Part shown: in pieces, positions 48,731-59,296 of the stretch
How positions within the stretch are numbered: position 1 is the stretch's first letter
How the letters are laid out: each line of letters starts with the position of its first letter
Assembly: GCA_036936605.1 (NCBI GenBank)
Contig: JAUPFV010000001.1
Coordinates: 116,258,771 to 116,322,770, forward strand
Length of the DNA stretch: 64,000 bases
From: Limnanthes douglasii subsp. nivea
Lineage: Eukaryota; Streptophyta; Magnoliopsida; Brassicales; Limnanthaceae
Direction: 5' to 3'
The notes under the pieces: model-generated
Told to the model about the DNA's origin: nothing
Seen by the model: only the letters and a program-made list of their open reading frames with translations
The model's database searches: none
Translations under genes and position numbers: made by a program

Positions 48731-49806
48731 CTATGCCTTGTCCGATATTTCTCCCCGAACTCCCTTCGAGGATAAAGCGATCTGGTAACATTCGCGGGCC
48801 ATCTTCTGGCTGCTCCTGATTGTCCCGATGTTGTTTCCTACCACATATTTCAGACACCGATGCACCGTCGAAGTTACACAGTGCATTCGGGATAGCCAAG
48901 AACGACCCAAAATTGCATTATACGAAGTTGGTGCGTCGACAACAATAAACAATACTTCCACCTCCTTCTTGAACGGCCCACGACCTAACTCGACCACACA
49001 TTGAAATTCTCCAACAACCACTGCTGTGGCGCCGGTAAATCCTATTACTGTTCTGTATGATCTTCGTATAACCGGTGGGTCAGAAATTCTCCTGTAAGTT
49101 CTCATAAACAAGATGTTCGCTGAACTTCCTGTATCAACAAGTATCTTCTAAACTTGATCACCAGCAATACCCGCGGCAATCACCACCGCATCTTCGTGCG
49201 GGCCCGCGACATTTCGCTTATCATCATCATCAAAACGTATGATGGGGGATGGTAATCAATGCATTTGTGCCGACACTCCTGCTTTAATCTGGGTAGTCAG
49301 ATTGACCATATGCCTTTTCCACGAGCTATTAGAATTCCCGGCGATGGTATCCCCTCCAAAGATTGCCAGTGACTCAAAGAAAGCACAGAAGTCGTTTACT
49401 TTCCCCCTTGGAATAATTTCCTCCACCGTATTTACGCTGTTCCTTCCCTCATTGGGATCCAGATACTCTTGCTCAATATCAAAGACGTCAACTTCCTCGT
49501 AGATCACCATAGCTGTGTCAGCGATTTTTGGAACATCCTTTACCGCCGCATTTTTCTGAGAACGTTTTTTTCATAAACTCTAGCAATATTCCATTCTCAA
49601 TCAAAGCTTGCACTTCTTTTTTCAAAGCAATGCAGTCCTTCGTATCGTGCCCGATATCCTCGTGATACTTACAATACTTGCTAACACTTCTGCTTTCCCT
49701 CGGGGTTTGAATAGGAAAAGGTTTCCTGAATGGCACCGTTGATCTTGCCTCATCAAATATCGTGGTGACATTTTCCGTTAACTCCGTGAAATAGTCCGGT
49801 CGAACT
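48731..49806 (-). pseudogene. E3 gag C-terminus and protease
   Basis: The truncated gag has the zinc-knuckle-like segment CKYHEDIGHDTKDC (49518-49736). The protease keeps DTGSSAN near 49117-49137 and the rest at 48731-49111 (YNAILGRSWLSRMH). The frame ends at TAG 48731-48733, followed by CAATTA, in line with E2 and E4. In-frame breaks lie between 49256-49510 and 49518-49736. Confidence 0.83.
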
Positions 49807-50291
49807 CATTTACTGGTTGTAATAAAACTGTGGATAGTACATATGTTCACATGTAGATAGTCGAATAATCTGGAAATCATTAGGTATTCCGACTTTGTTT
49901 GTGTGAACACGTTTAGTAGCACTTGGGGTAACATATTTCTAACCTCTCAAATAATTGTTCAGTTATATAAAAGTCATTTTGTCTAGTTAAAAAAGTTTAC
50001 ATTTTACAATTTCAAAATTTAAACTTCTAGAATATACACTTTAGCCTATGATTATTTTTTAGAATACGTTTTAATCTATACATGTTTTAACACTACGTTT
50101 TAATTTTTGATGTTTTTAAAATTGTTATTCTAAAATTACAGTTTAATCTTTAAAATTATAACAGTTAATATTTTAATCTTTACCCTTCCAAATTTTATAA
50201 AATATATTTTATTCTCTAAAATTTTAAATTCAAAACATCTAACACTAATCTTATATAAGCTCATGTTATATCATGATTTTTTTTCGTTTTA
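49807..50291. other. AT-rich DNA beyond the E3 truncation
   Basis: No gene. The part near 49950-50060 weakly resembles 31465-31570 (phrases like ATATAAAAGTCATTTTGTCTA), probably an old dispersed repeat. Confidence 0.5.
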
Positions 50292-50532
50292 TTTATTTAT
50301 GGGCTATGCTAAATTGAGACTCATTCTTTATAAAATGAGACTCCGGTATAATGAGACCCGTTATTCTTAAAATACGACCCCAATTATTTACAATACTACC
50401 ACTCATAAAAGAGTATGGATTTCTACATATTGGGGTATTTTAGTCATTTCAAGTTTCTGAGAACAAAAATTTGATTTGGAGATCTCATTCTAACAATAAG
50501 AGGGTATCATTTTACCATAGCCCTTTATTTAT
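50292..50532. mobile_element. 223-bp MITE with 9-bp target duplication (Mutator type)
   Basis: The element is 50301-50523. Its ends GGGCTATGCTAAA and, reversed, GGGCTATGGTAAA begin terminal inverted repeats of about 45 bp. The flanking 9-bp duplication TTTATTTAT is at 50292-50300 and 50524-50532. Nine-base target duplications are typical of Mutator-like transposition. No coding capacity. Confidence 0.88.
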
Positions 50533-51779
50533 ATTTGTGTCATCATTTTGTATTAAAAAAATCAAACATATTGAAACTTTAATTTATTTTTAAAGTTTGA
50601 AAATCTAAACATTAAGTTTTATATCAACATATAAAAAAATTAATAATAAAAATAAATATGCATTTTCAGCCGATTATAAAGTAAATAGATGAATAAAAAA
50701 TAAATTTTTTACTCATACAATTTCTGCCGAACTACTAGTTATGTCTAACCATTTGGAAAACGAATTGTTGGAAAATTTAATTAAATAAGATGATTAGATT
50801 TGATCTGAAAACAAGTTTTGATCATCAGACTAGATTTATAATCAAAGAGTAAATCTAGAAGGAACTTTTGTTGAACCTTCTAAGTAACGTGGCTTAAGGT
50901 AGGTAGTTCATCGTGATTGAAGACATAGACATTTGTAGTGAACTTGGGAAACAAGCCATATAAAGCAAGATTAGAAGCCCTTGTCTTGGTCCTCAAAAGG
51001 TTGGTCGAGGCAAAGTGAGTTTGTTGTGACTACTAAAGGGTTGGTCGCAACAAATCGCCAACGCCAACTCTCTAAATATTATTGACAAAAACTCTATTAT
51101 GACCACCAATGTTTTTCCATGAGAGAGTCATTTTGTGTGACTTTCAACTTTTGAGAAAAGTTTTAGAGGCTGAATTTTAACTTCATCGCGACCGAAATAG
51201 AGTTTTCATAGTGAGTCTATAAATTTCAAATGTATAACTGAAAATCACCTCTTGGTCACACCACACATATGTTTGGTTTCAATAAACTCCTATAGGTACA
51301 TTTTAGTGAAGTTGTGGTTTTTTCTAAAATTTTCCTTCGCAACCAATGTGACTGTACTTAAAGAATTTGTGATAAAATGTAAATCATTATAATGTTTAAT
51401 GATCTTTTTAAATAAGTAGATGATTTAAGATATGAATATAACATTCATAAATCTCCCCCACTCTCTTGAAGTCAAATATCTCTCATTTTTATCATATATT
51501 CTCAAATTTAGTATTGGATTTCTAGTTGTTTGTAGTTGATATTATAAATTTTGTTATATCCCAAAAAAAACTTCCATTTGAGGATCAACGTAATATAATG
51601 ATCAATGTTTTTTTTGGAAAACACATCTAATACGTGTCTTAAGCTTCTATACTCTCCGGTGATTTTCAGGGAATAAGTTCATTTTCTACTTTTGTAAGTT
51701 CTTGTTTATGAAAATTATTTTCTAACGATAAATATGACTTAGTATTATGGGAATGAAAACAAAAATTGTCATGAAAAAA
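50533..51779. other. Unassigned DNA, perhaps decayed copia C
   Basis: No frame or domain can be supported. It precedes recognisable copia integrase sequence and may belong to the same element. Confidence 0.4.
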
Positions 51780-52691
51780 ATACCAAGCTCGATTGAATCA
51801 ATGTCATGGAGTAAACCATTCAAGATGGAAGGATAAAGTGACATTCTCAACATAGATATCCATACAAAGAGAATGCTAAGGATAAGCATAGGAACACATA
51901 AACCTCATATGACTAAATATGTAGTTCATAAGTTTTTATCAGTATAATTTTCAAATTTTTGTAAAGAATATGAGATAATTCATGAATGTTCGACGCCATA
52001 CCCCAACAAAATGGATTGGTTAAACTTAAAAGTAGAACCTTAATTAAGATGACTAATGACATGCTAGTTCATTCTAAGTTGCATATTAATTTGTGCGGTG
52101 AAGGTTTTTTAAATGCATGTCATATTTAATCATATTTCACTTAAAAAAACCAAAATTTCTCTATATACGTTATGTAAAGTGAGAAAATAAAATATTAAAT
52201 ATTTCAAAGTGTGGTGGAGTTTAGAATTTTGCAAAAAGATGGATCTAAGAAGAATAAAATTATGTCTTAAAGTTATAAGGTGCGTATTTATTGGGTATTC
52301 AACCAATAACAAGACTTATATGCTATTAGATTTGGAATCAATGTGGTTTTTTAGTTTTTTAATCAAGAGAAGTGACGTTTTATGAACCCAAGTTATTTAA
52401 CAGTAATAGTATTCACAGCTTAGTTGAAAATAAGGTAAGGATTTTAAAAGAATCACATTTGATTGAAGCGCAACCACGTCAACCTTATAAAAGTCAACAT
52501 TAGAAATACCTAAATATTTAAGATCTAACTAGATAGATTCGAATTTTTTTCTTTCTATTTAGTAAAAGGAAGTTATGAAAAATTCACCCAAAACATTCTG
52601 GTAGTACTTTATTTAGAAAACGATCTTAAATCTTATAATGAAGCAATATTGTTCCAAGATTCTGCATCTTGAGAAGACACCATAAATGTTG
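51780..52691 (+). mobile_element. Copia element C, left part (integrase)
   Basis: Broken frames give the end of a copia integrase (EYEIIHECSTPYPQQNG, TLIKMTNDMLVHSKLH, GEGFLNACHI) at about 51965-52135 and the following conserved IRCVFIGYS-like block near 52275. The element is split by E4 and continues at 63118. Confidence 0.7.
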
Positions 52692-52696
52692 ACATT

Positions 52697-53104
52697 TGAT
52701 GAGTCCGAATATTGCTTCCTCCCCGGACAGGGACAGATCGGACCAAGGCTACCAGACCGGACAGGCCCCTTCGAATACTTAGCCCATTGGACTGTTCGAA
52801 CTATGACAAAAGTACTAAAAAACCTAAACACTTCTTGACTAAGAAACTTGCTCTTCTACTTAGATCTCATGGGTCTTTGAACATGACCCGGGTCCATTAA
52901 ACATGACCCGAAAACCCATAAAGCCCAAACATAAGGGTATCAATACCCAACCACCTGCATTTAATATGGGGAATGAAAGTTAACTGCAACCAGGCTGCTT
53001 AATTCTTCCTCTACTCTCTACTCAAAATATTAAACACCTATAAACCTCCACAAAGCTCTAAAACAAATTACCAAATTACCCTCAGATGTAAATTAACCAC
53101 ACCA
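52697..53104 (+). repeat. 5' LTR of E4
   Basis: Starts TGATGAGTCC and ends CCACACCA. The TATA position reads TATCAAT (52938-52944), while the 3' LTR has TATAAAT, so promoter strength of this copy is probably reduced. Confidence 0.95.
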
Positions 53105-53107
53105 AAT

Positions 53108-53125
53108 TGGCGACCACAGTGGGAG
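53108..53125 (+). other. Primer-binding site of E4, tRNA-Arg type
   Basis: TGGCGACCACAGTGGGAG, three bases after the LTR, is complementary to the 3' end of plant tRNA-Arg(UCG) (CTCCCACTGTGGTCG plus CCA), as I recall that tRNA. All 18 bases match. Confidence 0.8.
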
Positions 53126-53177
53126 CACGAAGGTGCCTGAATCAAGCATTCGAAACCAACAAGAAAAGTCAGTCCGA

Positions 53178-55521
53178 ATGAATCCGGACTCCTTGGAAGT
53201 ACCACCAGCTTTGCTCGAAGTGGTGGGTGAAAACGATGAGTACACTATCGAGGAGCGCGATAGGTTAAAAGGCGAGATAGAAGCTCTGAGGGCTGAAAAG
53301 GCTAAGATGGGTATGAAAGAAAAATCGAAAGCATCAGTTGCTCATCATACCGATAACCCTAGAGAGCATGAGCCTTCAAAGACTCATGTGAGTACCAAAA
53401 AGACTCATGCCAGCTCCAAAAAGTCTCACCGGTTATAAGCCAGTAGAGAGTTCCGACTCAGGCTCAGAGTCTTCTGATAGCTCTTTGGATGATGAGGGAG
53501 TTGAATAATCCTTATCCTCTAGCAGCGATGAGGGTCGAACTAAAAAGAAGCAAAAACAGATCAAACAATATTCAAGGAAAAGGGATAGACATGGAAGGTT
53601 GAAGAAGAATATTGGCAAAGGGACATCTCACAGCCGGAGGCATGTATAACGGATGCTGATGGATCATTTTGCCTTCCATGATGAACCAAGTATCTTTGCA
53701 ACTCCCAATGAGGATACTATGTTCAGTCGTGGTCAGAATTGGAGGCAGTCTCCATTATCTTCCAAAATTCTGTCCGGAAACCTCCCTAAGAGGTTTGACA
53801 ACACTAAAATGGAAAAGTACGATGGCAGTACTGATCCGGATAACCATTTTGAGCAATTTAAGAACTTTATGATGAACTTTGATGATGATGACAAGCTACT
53901 TTGTAGAGCATTCTCCCAATCGTTTACGGGGAGTGCTCTAAAATGGTATATCAGCCTACCACAAGGCTGTATCAAGAATTTCGATACTTTTTGGGTGGCC
54001 TTTCGAAGGCAGTTCATTGGGAGTAAAGAATTAAAAGGCAACGGGGACACAATAATCCATTGTGCCCAGGAACTAAATGAATCCTTGAAAGAATATATAA
54101 GTCGTTTTGTGAACACCAAGAATGGGTTGGCTGATTGCTTCGAGCAAGTGGCAATAGCATCCTTAAGACAGGGCTTGAACCCTGGGAATTTGGTTGATTC
54201 GGTAACCAGAAAGAATGCTATGACTTGGGGAGGGTTGCTGAATCAGGTTGGAAAACAGATTAACATTGATGAAACAAAGAAAACTAGGGTGCACAGGCAG
54301 GTGAGATCTACCCCGGTGGCACCAAACCCCAATCAGAATCACTCCGGGAACAAGGCGAAGGAGACCGGACAGGGGCATGGCAGGGCTAAAGCTCAATCTC
54401 AGCCAGCTGCACCTGCTCAGAGTCAACAATCCAGAAATAAGAGAGGGCCTTGGGTTCAACCGGAGTGGTTCGCAGAATTGAAAGAAAGTGTGGCCACCAT
54501 TTATGATAAAACAAAGGAAGATGTGCACTATAGGAGTCTGGCCACATTGCAATCTCCTAGAGAACACCGCAATAACTCTTTTTGCCAGTATCACAATGAT
54601 ACTAGCCATACCACCGATGATTGTATAGCTTTGAAACAAGAAGTTCAGAACTTGATTGAAATGGGAAAGCTGGGGGCTTATGTCAAAAGAAGAGGAGGCA
54701 ATAGGCCTGACAATACTCACCGGGTTGGTCCAACTAATGCTGCTCCGGAGGGAGCCATGGTTATAATCGAAAGGTTTGATGTGGAATCTGAATACTTGGA
54801 TCCTGATCCAACTCGAAATAGAGTGGGAGCCATTGAGGAATGTTCTAGGACAATCTCCGGGCTCATTAAGTTATTTTAGTCACTTACAATTTTCGAAGGG
54901 GATACTATGACAGCTCCTACTGCTTCTTCGAGGAAGAGACACGTTCATACTTTAGCTACCCAGCTAGAAGGAGGCATGACTTCCTATCAATCGCAAATTC
55001 CATTCCCCTTCATTGTTTTTGATGAAGATGATTTAACAGATATAGCTGGCCCTCATGAAGATGCTGTTGTCATAGGAGCATCCATTGGGGGCAATGACAT
55101 AAGACGAATTTTGGTGGATACTGGAAGCTCAACCAATATCCTTTTCTTAACCACTTACAAGAGAATGAAAAATCCAGCCGTAATTCAGAGTTCGGACAGA
55201 TCAATTGTGGGCTTTACTGGCAGCTCAGCAGATGTGATCGGGGAGTTCGAAGAAGAAGTTTTGTTGGGCAAGGGCCCTTTCAAGAAGATGGTCAGGATAC
55301 TTTTTATTGTGGTAGATTGTCCCACTTGCTATAATGCTATTCTAGGGAGGTCTTGGCTCTCTAAGATGCATACAGTGGCTTCGAAAGTCCACCAATGTTT
55401 GAAATATGCTGTTCAAGGACAGGTGGGAGTTGTCCGAAGCAGTCAAAAAGTTGCAAGAGAATGTTATGCTACAACCCTGGCTCCCCGGACGCTGGGGGCA
55501 GTTCGTATCAACGAGCAATAG
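53178..55521 (+). pseudogene. E4 gag-protease
   Basis: The ATG at 53178 opens MNPDSLEVPPALLE, an acidic and Lys-rich N-terminal region. One frameshift near 53430 and stops at 53506 and 53647 separate it from the gag core at 53653-54879 (DNHFEQFKNFMMNFDDDDK, LKWYISLP, a zinc-knuckle-like CQYHNDTSHTTDDC). A TAG at 54877 precedes the protease, 54907-55521, with active site DTGSSTN and YNAILGRSWLSKMH. The shared frame from 53653 to 55521 suggests one gag-protease protein originally. It ends at TAG 55519-55521, followed by CAGTTT, at the position where E2 and E3 also stop. Gag forms the particle and binds RNA; the protease cuts the polyprotein. Confidence 0.88.
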
Positions 55522-55527
55522 CAGTTT
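55519..55527 (+). promoter_or_regulatory. Possible readthrough stop between protease and RT (E4)
   Basis: CAA TAG CAG TTT: same frame up- and downstream. It fits UAG-CAR-YYA except the last base. E3 has TAG CAA TTA (48733-48725, - strand) and E2 has TAA CAA TCA (37165-37173) at the aligned position. The leaky context is known from tobamovirus replicase genes and SIRE1; use here is inferred. Confidence 0.6.
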
Positions 55528-58500
55528 GAGGGGCTTTCTAGGGGTGAGGGTGAAATTGATGACCCCAGAGAGACCCCTGGAGTGTTGATACCGGTCGAAG
55601 AGGTAGAGACACACTGTTTGGAAGAAAGAAGAAGTGTTAAGATAGGCTCCAAAATGCCACCCGATCTGAAAAATGAAATGTTAAAGTTTTTTAAGAATCA
55701 TCAGCACGTTTTTGCTTGGTGCAATACTGATGTTACTGGGGTTCCAGCAGATGTGATATCACACCACCTATCTATCCGGAAAGATGTAGCACCAGTGGTT
55801 CAAAAGAGAAGGGATTTTTCTAAGGAAAAGGCTGATGTTATTGTACAAGAGGTTGACAGGCTCACAAAGATGGGGCATATCAAGGAATCTCAATATCCTT
55901 TGTGGACTGCCAATCCAGTCCTGGTGAAAAAGAAAAATGGCAAGTGGCGTATATGAATTGACTTCACAGACCTCAATAGGGCTTGCCCAAAAGATCTGTA
56001 TCCAGTTCCCCAGATTGACCAGCTAGTAGACTCCACCTCTGGGAATAAGCTGATATCCTTTATGGATGCTTTCTCCAGATACAATCAGATCCAAGTAGAT
56101 CCGAAGGATCAAGAGCATACCACATTTGTCACTGACAGGGGTCTTCATTGCTACAAGGTAATGCCGTTTGGATTGAAAAATGTTGGGGCTACTTATCAGA
56201 GATTGGTGAACAAAGCCTTTGCTGATCAGATTGGAAGGAATATGAAAGTATACATCGATGACATGATGGGGAAAAGTGTGGATGAGCAATTGCACTTGGT
56301 AGACCTCCAAGAAACTTTTACCAATTTGGTAAAGGCGAATTTGAAGTTAAATCCAGAAAAATGTGTGTTCGGAGTGCAATCCGGGAAGTTCCTAGGTTAT
56401 ATAATCAGTGAGCAAGGGATACAGCCTGATCCGGACCAGCTTAATGCTCTATTTCAAATGGAGCCTCCTCGGAATATTAAAGAAGTACAACGATTAACGG
56501 GGAAGTTAGCTGCTTTAAACAGATTTATCTCAAGGTCTTCGGACAGATGCGCCCCTTTTTTTTCAAACCTTGAAGGGTGCGAAGGGATTTGACTGGACCT
56601 CACAGTGTGATGAGGCTTTCAATGAAATCAAGAAGCATATGTCCTCTCCTAAAACCTTATTTAAACCAGTTGATGAAGAGACACTCTTCGTATATTTGGA
56701 AGTTTCAAGTTGTGCCATCAGTGCTGTGTTAGTGAGAGATGTTGATAATTACCCCCATCCAGTGTACTACATCAGCAAAAGCTTGATAGATGCAGAAAGA
56801 CGCTACTTGAAACTTGAAAAATTAGCATTGGCCCTGGTGATAGCTGCAAGAAAGATGAGGCCTTATTTCCAGGCTCATCCTATTATCGTCTGAACATCTT
56901 TTCCTTTGAAGAATGTTCTCCAAAAGGAAGACATTTCAAGTATGATGACTAAGTGGTCGATAGAATTGGGAGATTTCAATATAGATTTTGCTCCCCGAAC
57001 AACAGTCAAAGCCCAAGCTGTGGCTGATTTTTTAGTTGAATTCCACTCTGATAGAGATTCGGAGTAGACTACTGAAAAGAAAGACAAAAAGGTCTGGGTC
57101 GTCCGGACGGATGGTGGATCCAGCACTATGGGATGTGGTGCAGGGGTGTGCTTGACTTCTCCATATGGTGACAAAATGTATCAGGCTATATGTTTCGCTT
57201 TCAGGGCTTCCAATAATGAGTATGAGTACGAGGCAGCTATAGCTGGTTTGAAGTTAGCTTTTATTTGTGGGGCTAAGAGGGTCAAGCTATTGAGTGACTC
57301 CCAGCTTCTTATCCACCATGCCCAAGGTCAATCTGAGGCTAAAAAGGAGAAGCTAGTAAAGTATTCACTTCTTAAAAATGAAGCACTCAAGTTTAAAAGC
57401 ATTATTTATGAACATATACCCCGGACAGAAAATGAGTTGGCAGATTCATTGGCAACCATAGCATACACAGAATCGTATCCATGGATCCATGTGCTGGAGA
57501 GCCCCTCCATTCAACTTAATATGGGTAAAGAAGAAGAAATTTTTGAAGTACAAGTGAAACAACCTCAGGATTGGAGATTTCCTCTCCTGCAATACCTCTC
57601 CGACGGCATCGTGCCTCCGGATAAATCACTAGCAAGAAAACTGAAACACAAGGATCGCGGTTTTATCATACTGAGAGACATTCTGTATAAAAAGTCTTAC
57701 AGCAAACCTCTTCTGCGCTGTTTGGGGGATGATGAATCTTAAGTAGTCCTCTCCAAATTGCATGATGGCGAAGGATCAGCTCATTGTGGATTCAGGGCTC
57801 TAACAAGGAGAGTTTTACTGGTTGGCTACTATTGGCCATCTATCATGCAGGATGCTAAAGAGCTGGTAAGAAGGTGTGACCCATGCCAGAGATACAGCAA
57901 TGAAATTCATGTCCCAGCCATTCCTTTAGAGTCAATTTCTGAGCCTATACCTTTTGCTCGATGGGGGTTGGATTTAGTGGGGCCTCTCCTTATGGCATCC
58001 GGAGGGCGCAAAACTATAATTGTTGCAATCGATTACTTTTCGAAGTGGATTGAAGTAGCCCCTCTGGCATGGACAACATCAAAAGCCTTATAAAATTCAT
58101 TATATCCAACATTTGTTGCAGATTTGGTGTTCCACAAAAGATAACGACAGATAATGGGCCACAGTTCGACAATAGGGAAATGGAGGGTTTCCGTGCCTCA
58201 AGGGGTATACAACATTGTTTCTCTTCACCTTTCCACCCACAAGCAAATGGTCAGGTTGAAGTGGCTAACAGAACTATACTGTCCGGTTTAAAGAATAATC
58301 TGGAAGGAGCTGCTGGGAAGTGGCCTAGCTATTTACAAGAGGTCTTGTGGGCCTACCGGACAACGCCTGGGGCTGCAACACAGGACTCACCCTTTGCCTT
58401 GGTCTATGGGATGGATGCAATAGCTCCCATAGAGGCAACTCTCCTATCATTTCGTGTTCACAACTTCTCCGAATGCACTAACGAAGTGGCAATCCGAGGT

Positions 58501-58805
58501 CAGCTCGACCTAATAGAGGAAAGACGAGTTAAAGCTCACCTTAGAGCTGCACACTATCAGGGTTTGATGAGAAGCAGATTTGCTTCTAGAGTTAAAAGAA
58601 GAGATTTCCAGCCGTGGACAAGGTATTGAGGAAAGTCTTCTTACACACTAAAGAGAAGTTGGTCGGCAAATTGGCCCCGACTTGGGAAGGACCTTATATG
58701 GTTGTTGAAAGGCTTAAACCTGGAACATATTGGCTAGAAGACAAGGATGGAAGAAATTTGACCCACCGTTGGAATATCGAGCATCTCCGGATGTACTTGG
58801 AGTAG
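55522..58805 (+). pseudogene. E4 pol: RT, RNase H, integrase
   Basis: Starts DDPRETPGVLIPVEE. RT runs to about 56592 with DLNRACPKD, FMDAFSRYNQIQ and catalytic YIDDM. The RT-linked RNase H is at 56570-56893 (YYISKSLIDAERRYLKLEK). The second RNase H domain is at 57090-57560 (VRTDGGSSTMG). Integrase has a zinc segment (CDPCQRY), catalytic residues in LDLVGPL, TDNGPQFDN and ANGQVEVANR, and a C-terminal domain ending HLRMYLE at 58803-58805. Damage: TGA 55954, one extra T in a T8 run near 56560, TGA 56891, TAG 57065, TAA 57740, and frameshifts near 58080 and 58607. Several stops are explained by C-to-T change of CGA, CAA or (on the other strand) TGG/TGC-type codons. Confidence 0.92.
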
Positions 58806-58854
58806 CATTTGTGTAAATATTTACTTGTTTAAACATCCATGTAAATATTTGGGG

Positions 58855-58905
58855 GTATACTCTTTCCTACCCTGGTGGCGCGGGGAGGTTTTAATGAGGT
58901 GTCCG
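58855..58905 (+). other. Conserved post-pol motif of E4
   Basis: CCTACCC (58866-58872) and GGGGAGG (58882-58888) can form a stem of six pairs with one A-G mismatch around a nine-base loop, followed by TTTTAATGAGGTGTCC. It is the best preserved copy of the block shared by E1-E4. Confidence 0.65.
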
Positions 58906-59296
58906 GGTTTTTAATGAAATTTGATGCCTTCTTAAAAATTTTCCGAAGTGTTCTTACTTTTTCTTTTGTCACACCATCCGGATTGAAATAAAAGAGTGAT
59001 GAACACTTAAACATTCGTCATCGGAGAATTTAAACACTCTCACTATGAAATAACTAAGGGCTATTTAAACACTAGCCACCAAAATTGAAACGGACTATGA
59101 AAGAATGTGAGAATTGTGCAAAACAAGGATATTCGTTGAAATAATTTAAGTGCCTTGGCCTTCCAAGGACTTTCGAATTGTCAAACAAAGTAAATGATTT
59201 ATCTGGTCAGATACCGGACACACTTACAAAAAGGGTGCCTTGGCCTTCCAAGGACTTTAGTTTAGATAACATGAAAAGTAAAAAGTAATTCATAAT
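58906..59296. other. E4 spacer between convergent pol and antisense gene
   Basis: Non-coding. GTGCCTTGGCCTTCCAAGGA, which contains a palindromic CCTTGG...CCAAGG core, occurs at about 59155 and again at about 59236. A related phrase is in E1 (2555). Confidence 0.6.

Larger units (their letters stand above)
40927..49806 (-). mobile_element. E3: Ty3/gypsy element, minus strand, 5' truncated
   Basis: Read leftwards from 49806: gag C-terminus, protease, RT, RNase H, integrase (end 45443), post-pol motif, tandem repeats, antisense gene (on the + strand), polypurine tract and 3' LTR (40927-41298). The 5' LTR, primer site and N-terminal gag are missing; the break at about 49806 falls within gag (YFTELTENVTT). 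It sits against the right end of E2, so it likely inserted into or beside it. Protein similarity to E4 is clear throughout but lower than between E1 and E4. Confidence 0.85.

Noticed and set aside
54163..54720. 185-codon minus-strand frame opposite E4 gag
   Set aside because: Shadow of gag; unlike the real antisense gene it has no counterpart in E2 or E3.
56556..56564. Programmed frameshift at the T8 run in E4 RT
   Set aside because: E2 reads through the same place in frame (CAIFFQVL) with seven T bases and E3 has no such run, so this is a one-base insertion.
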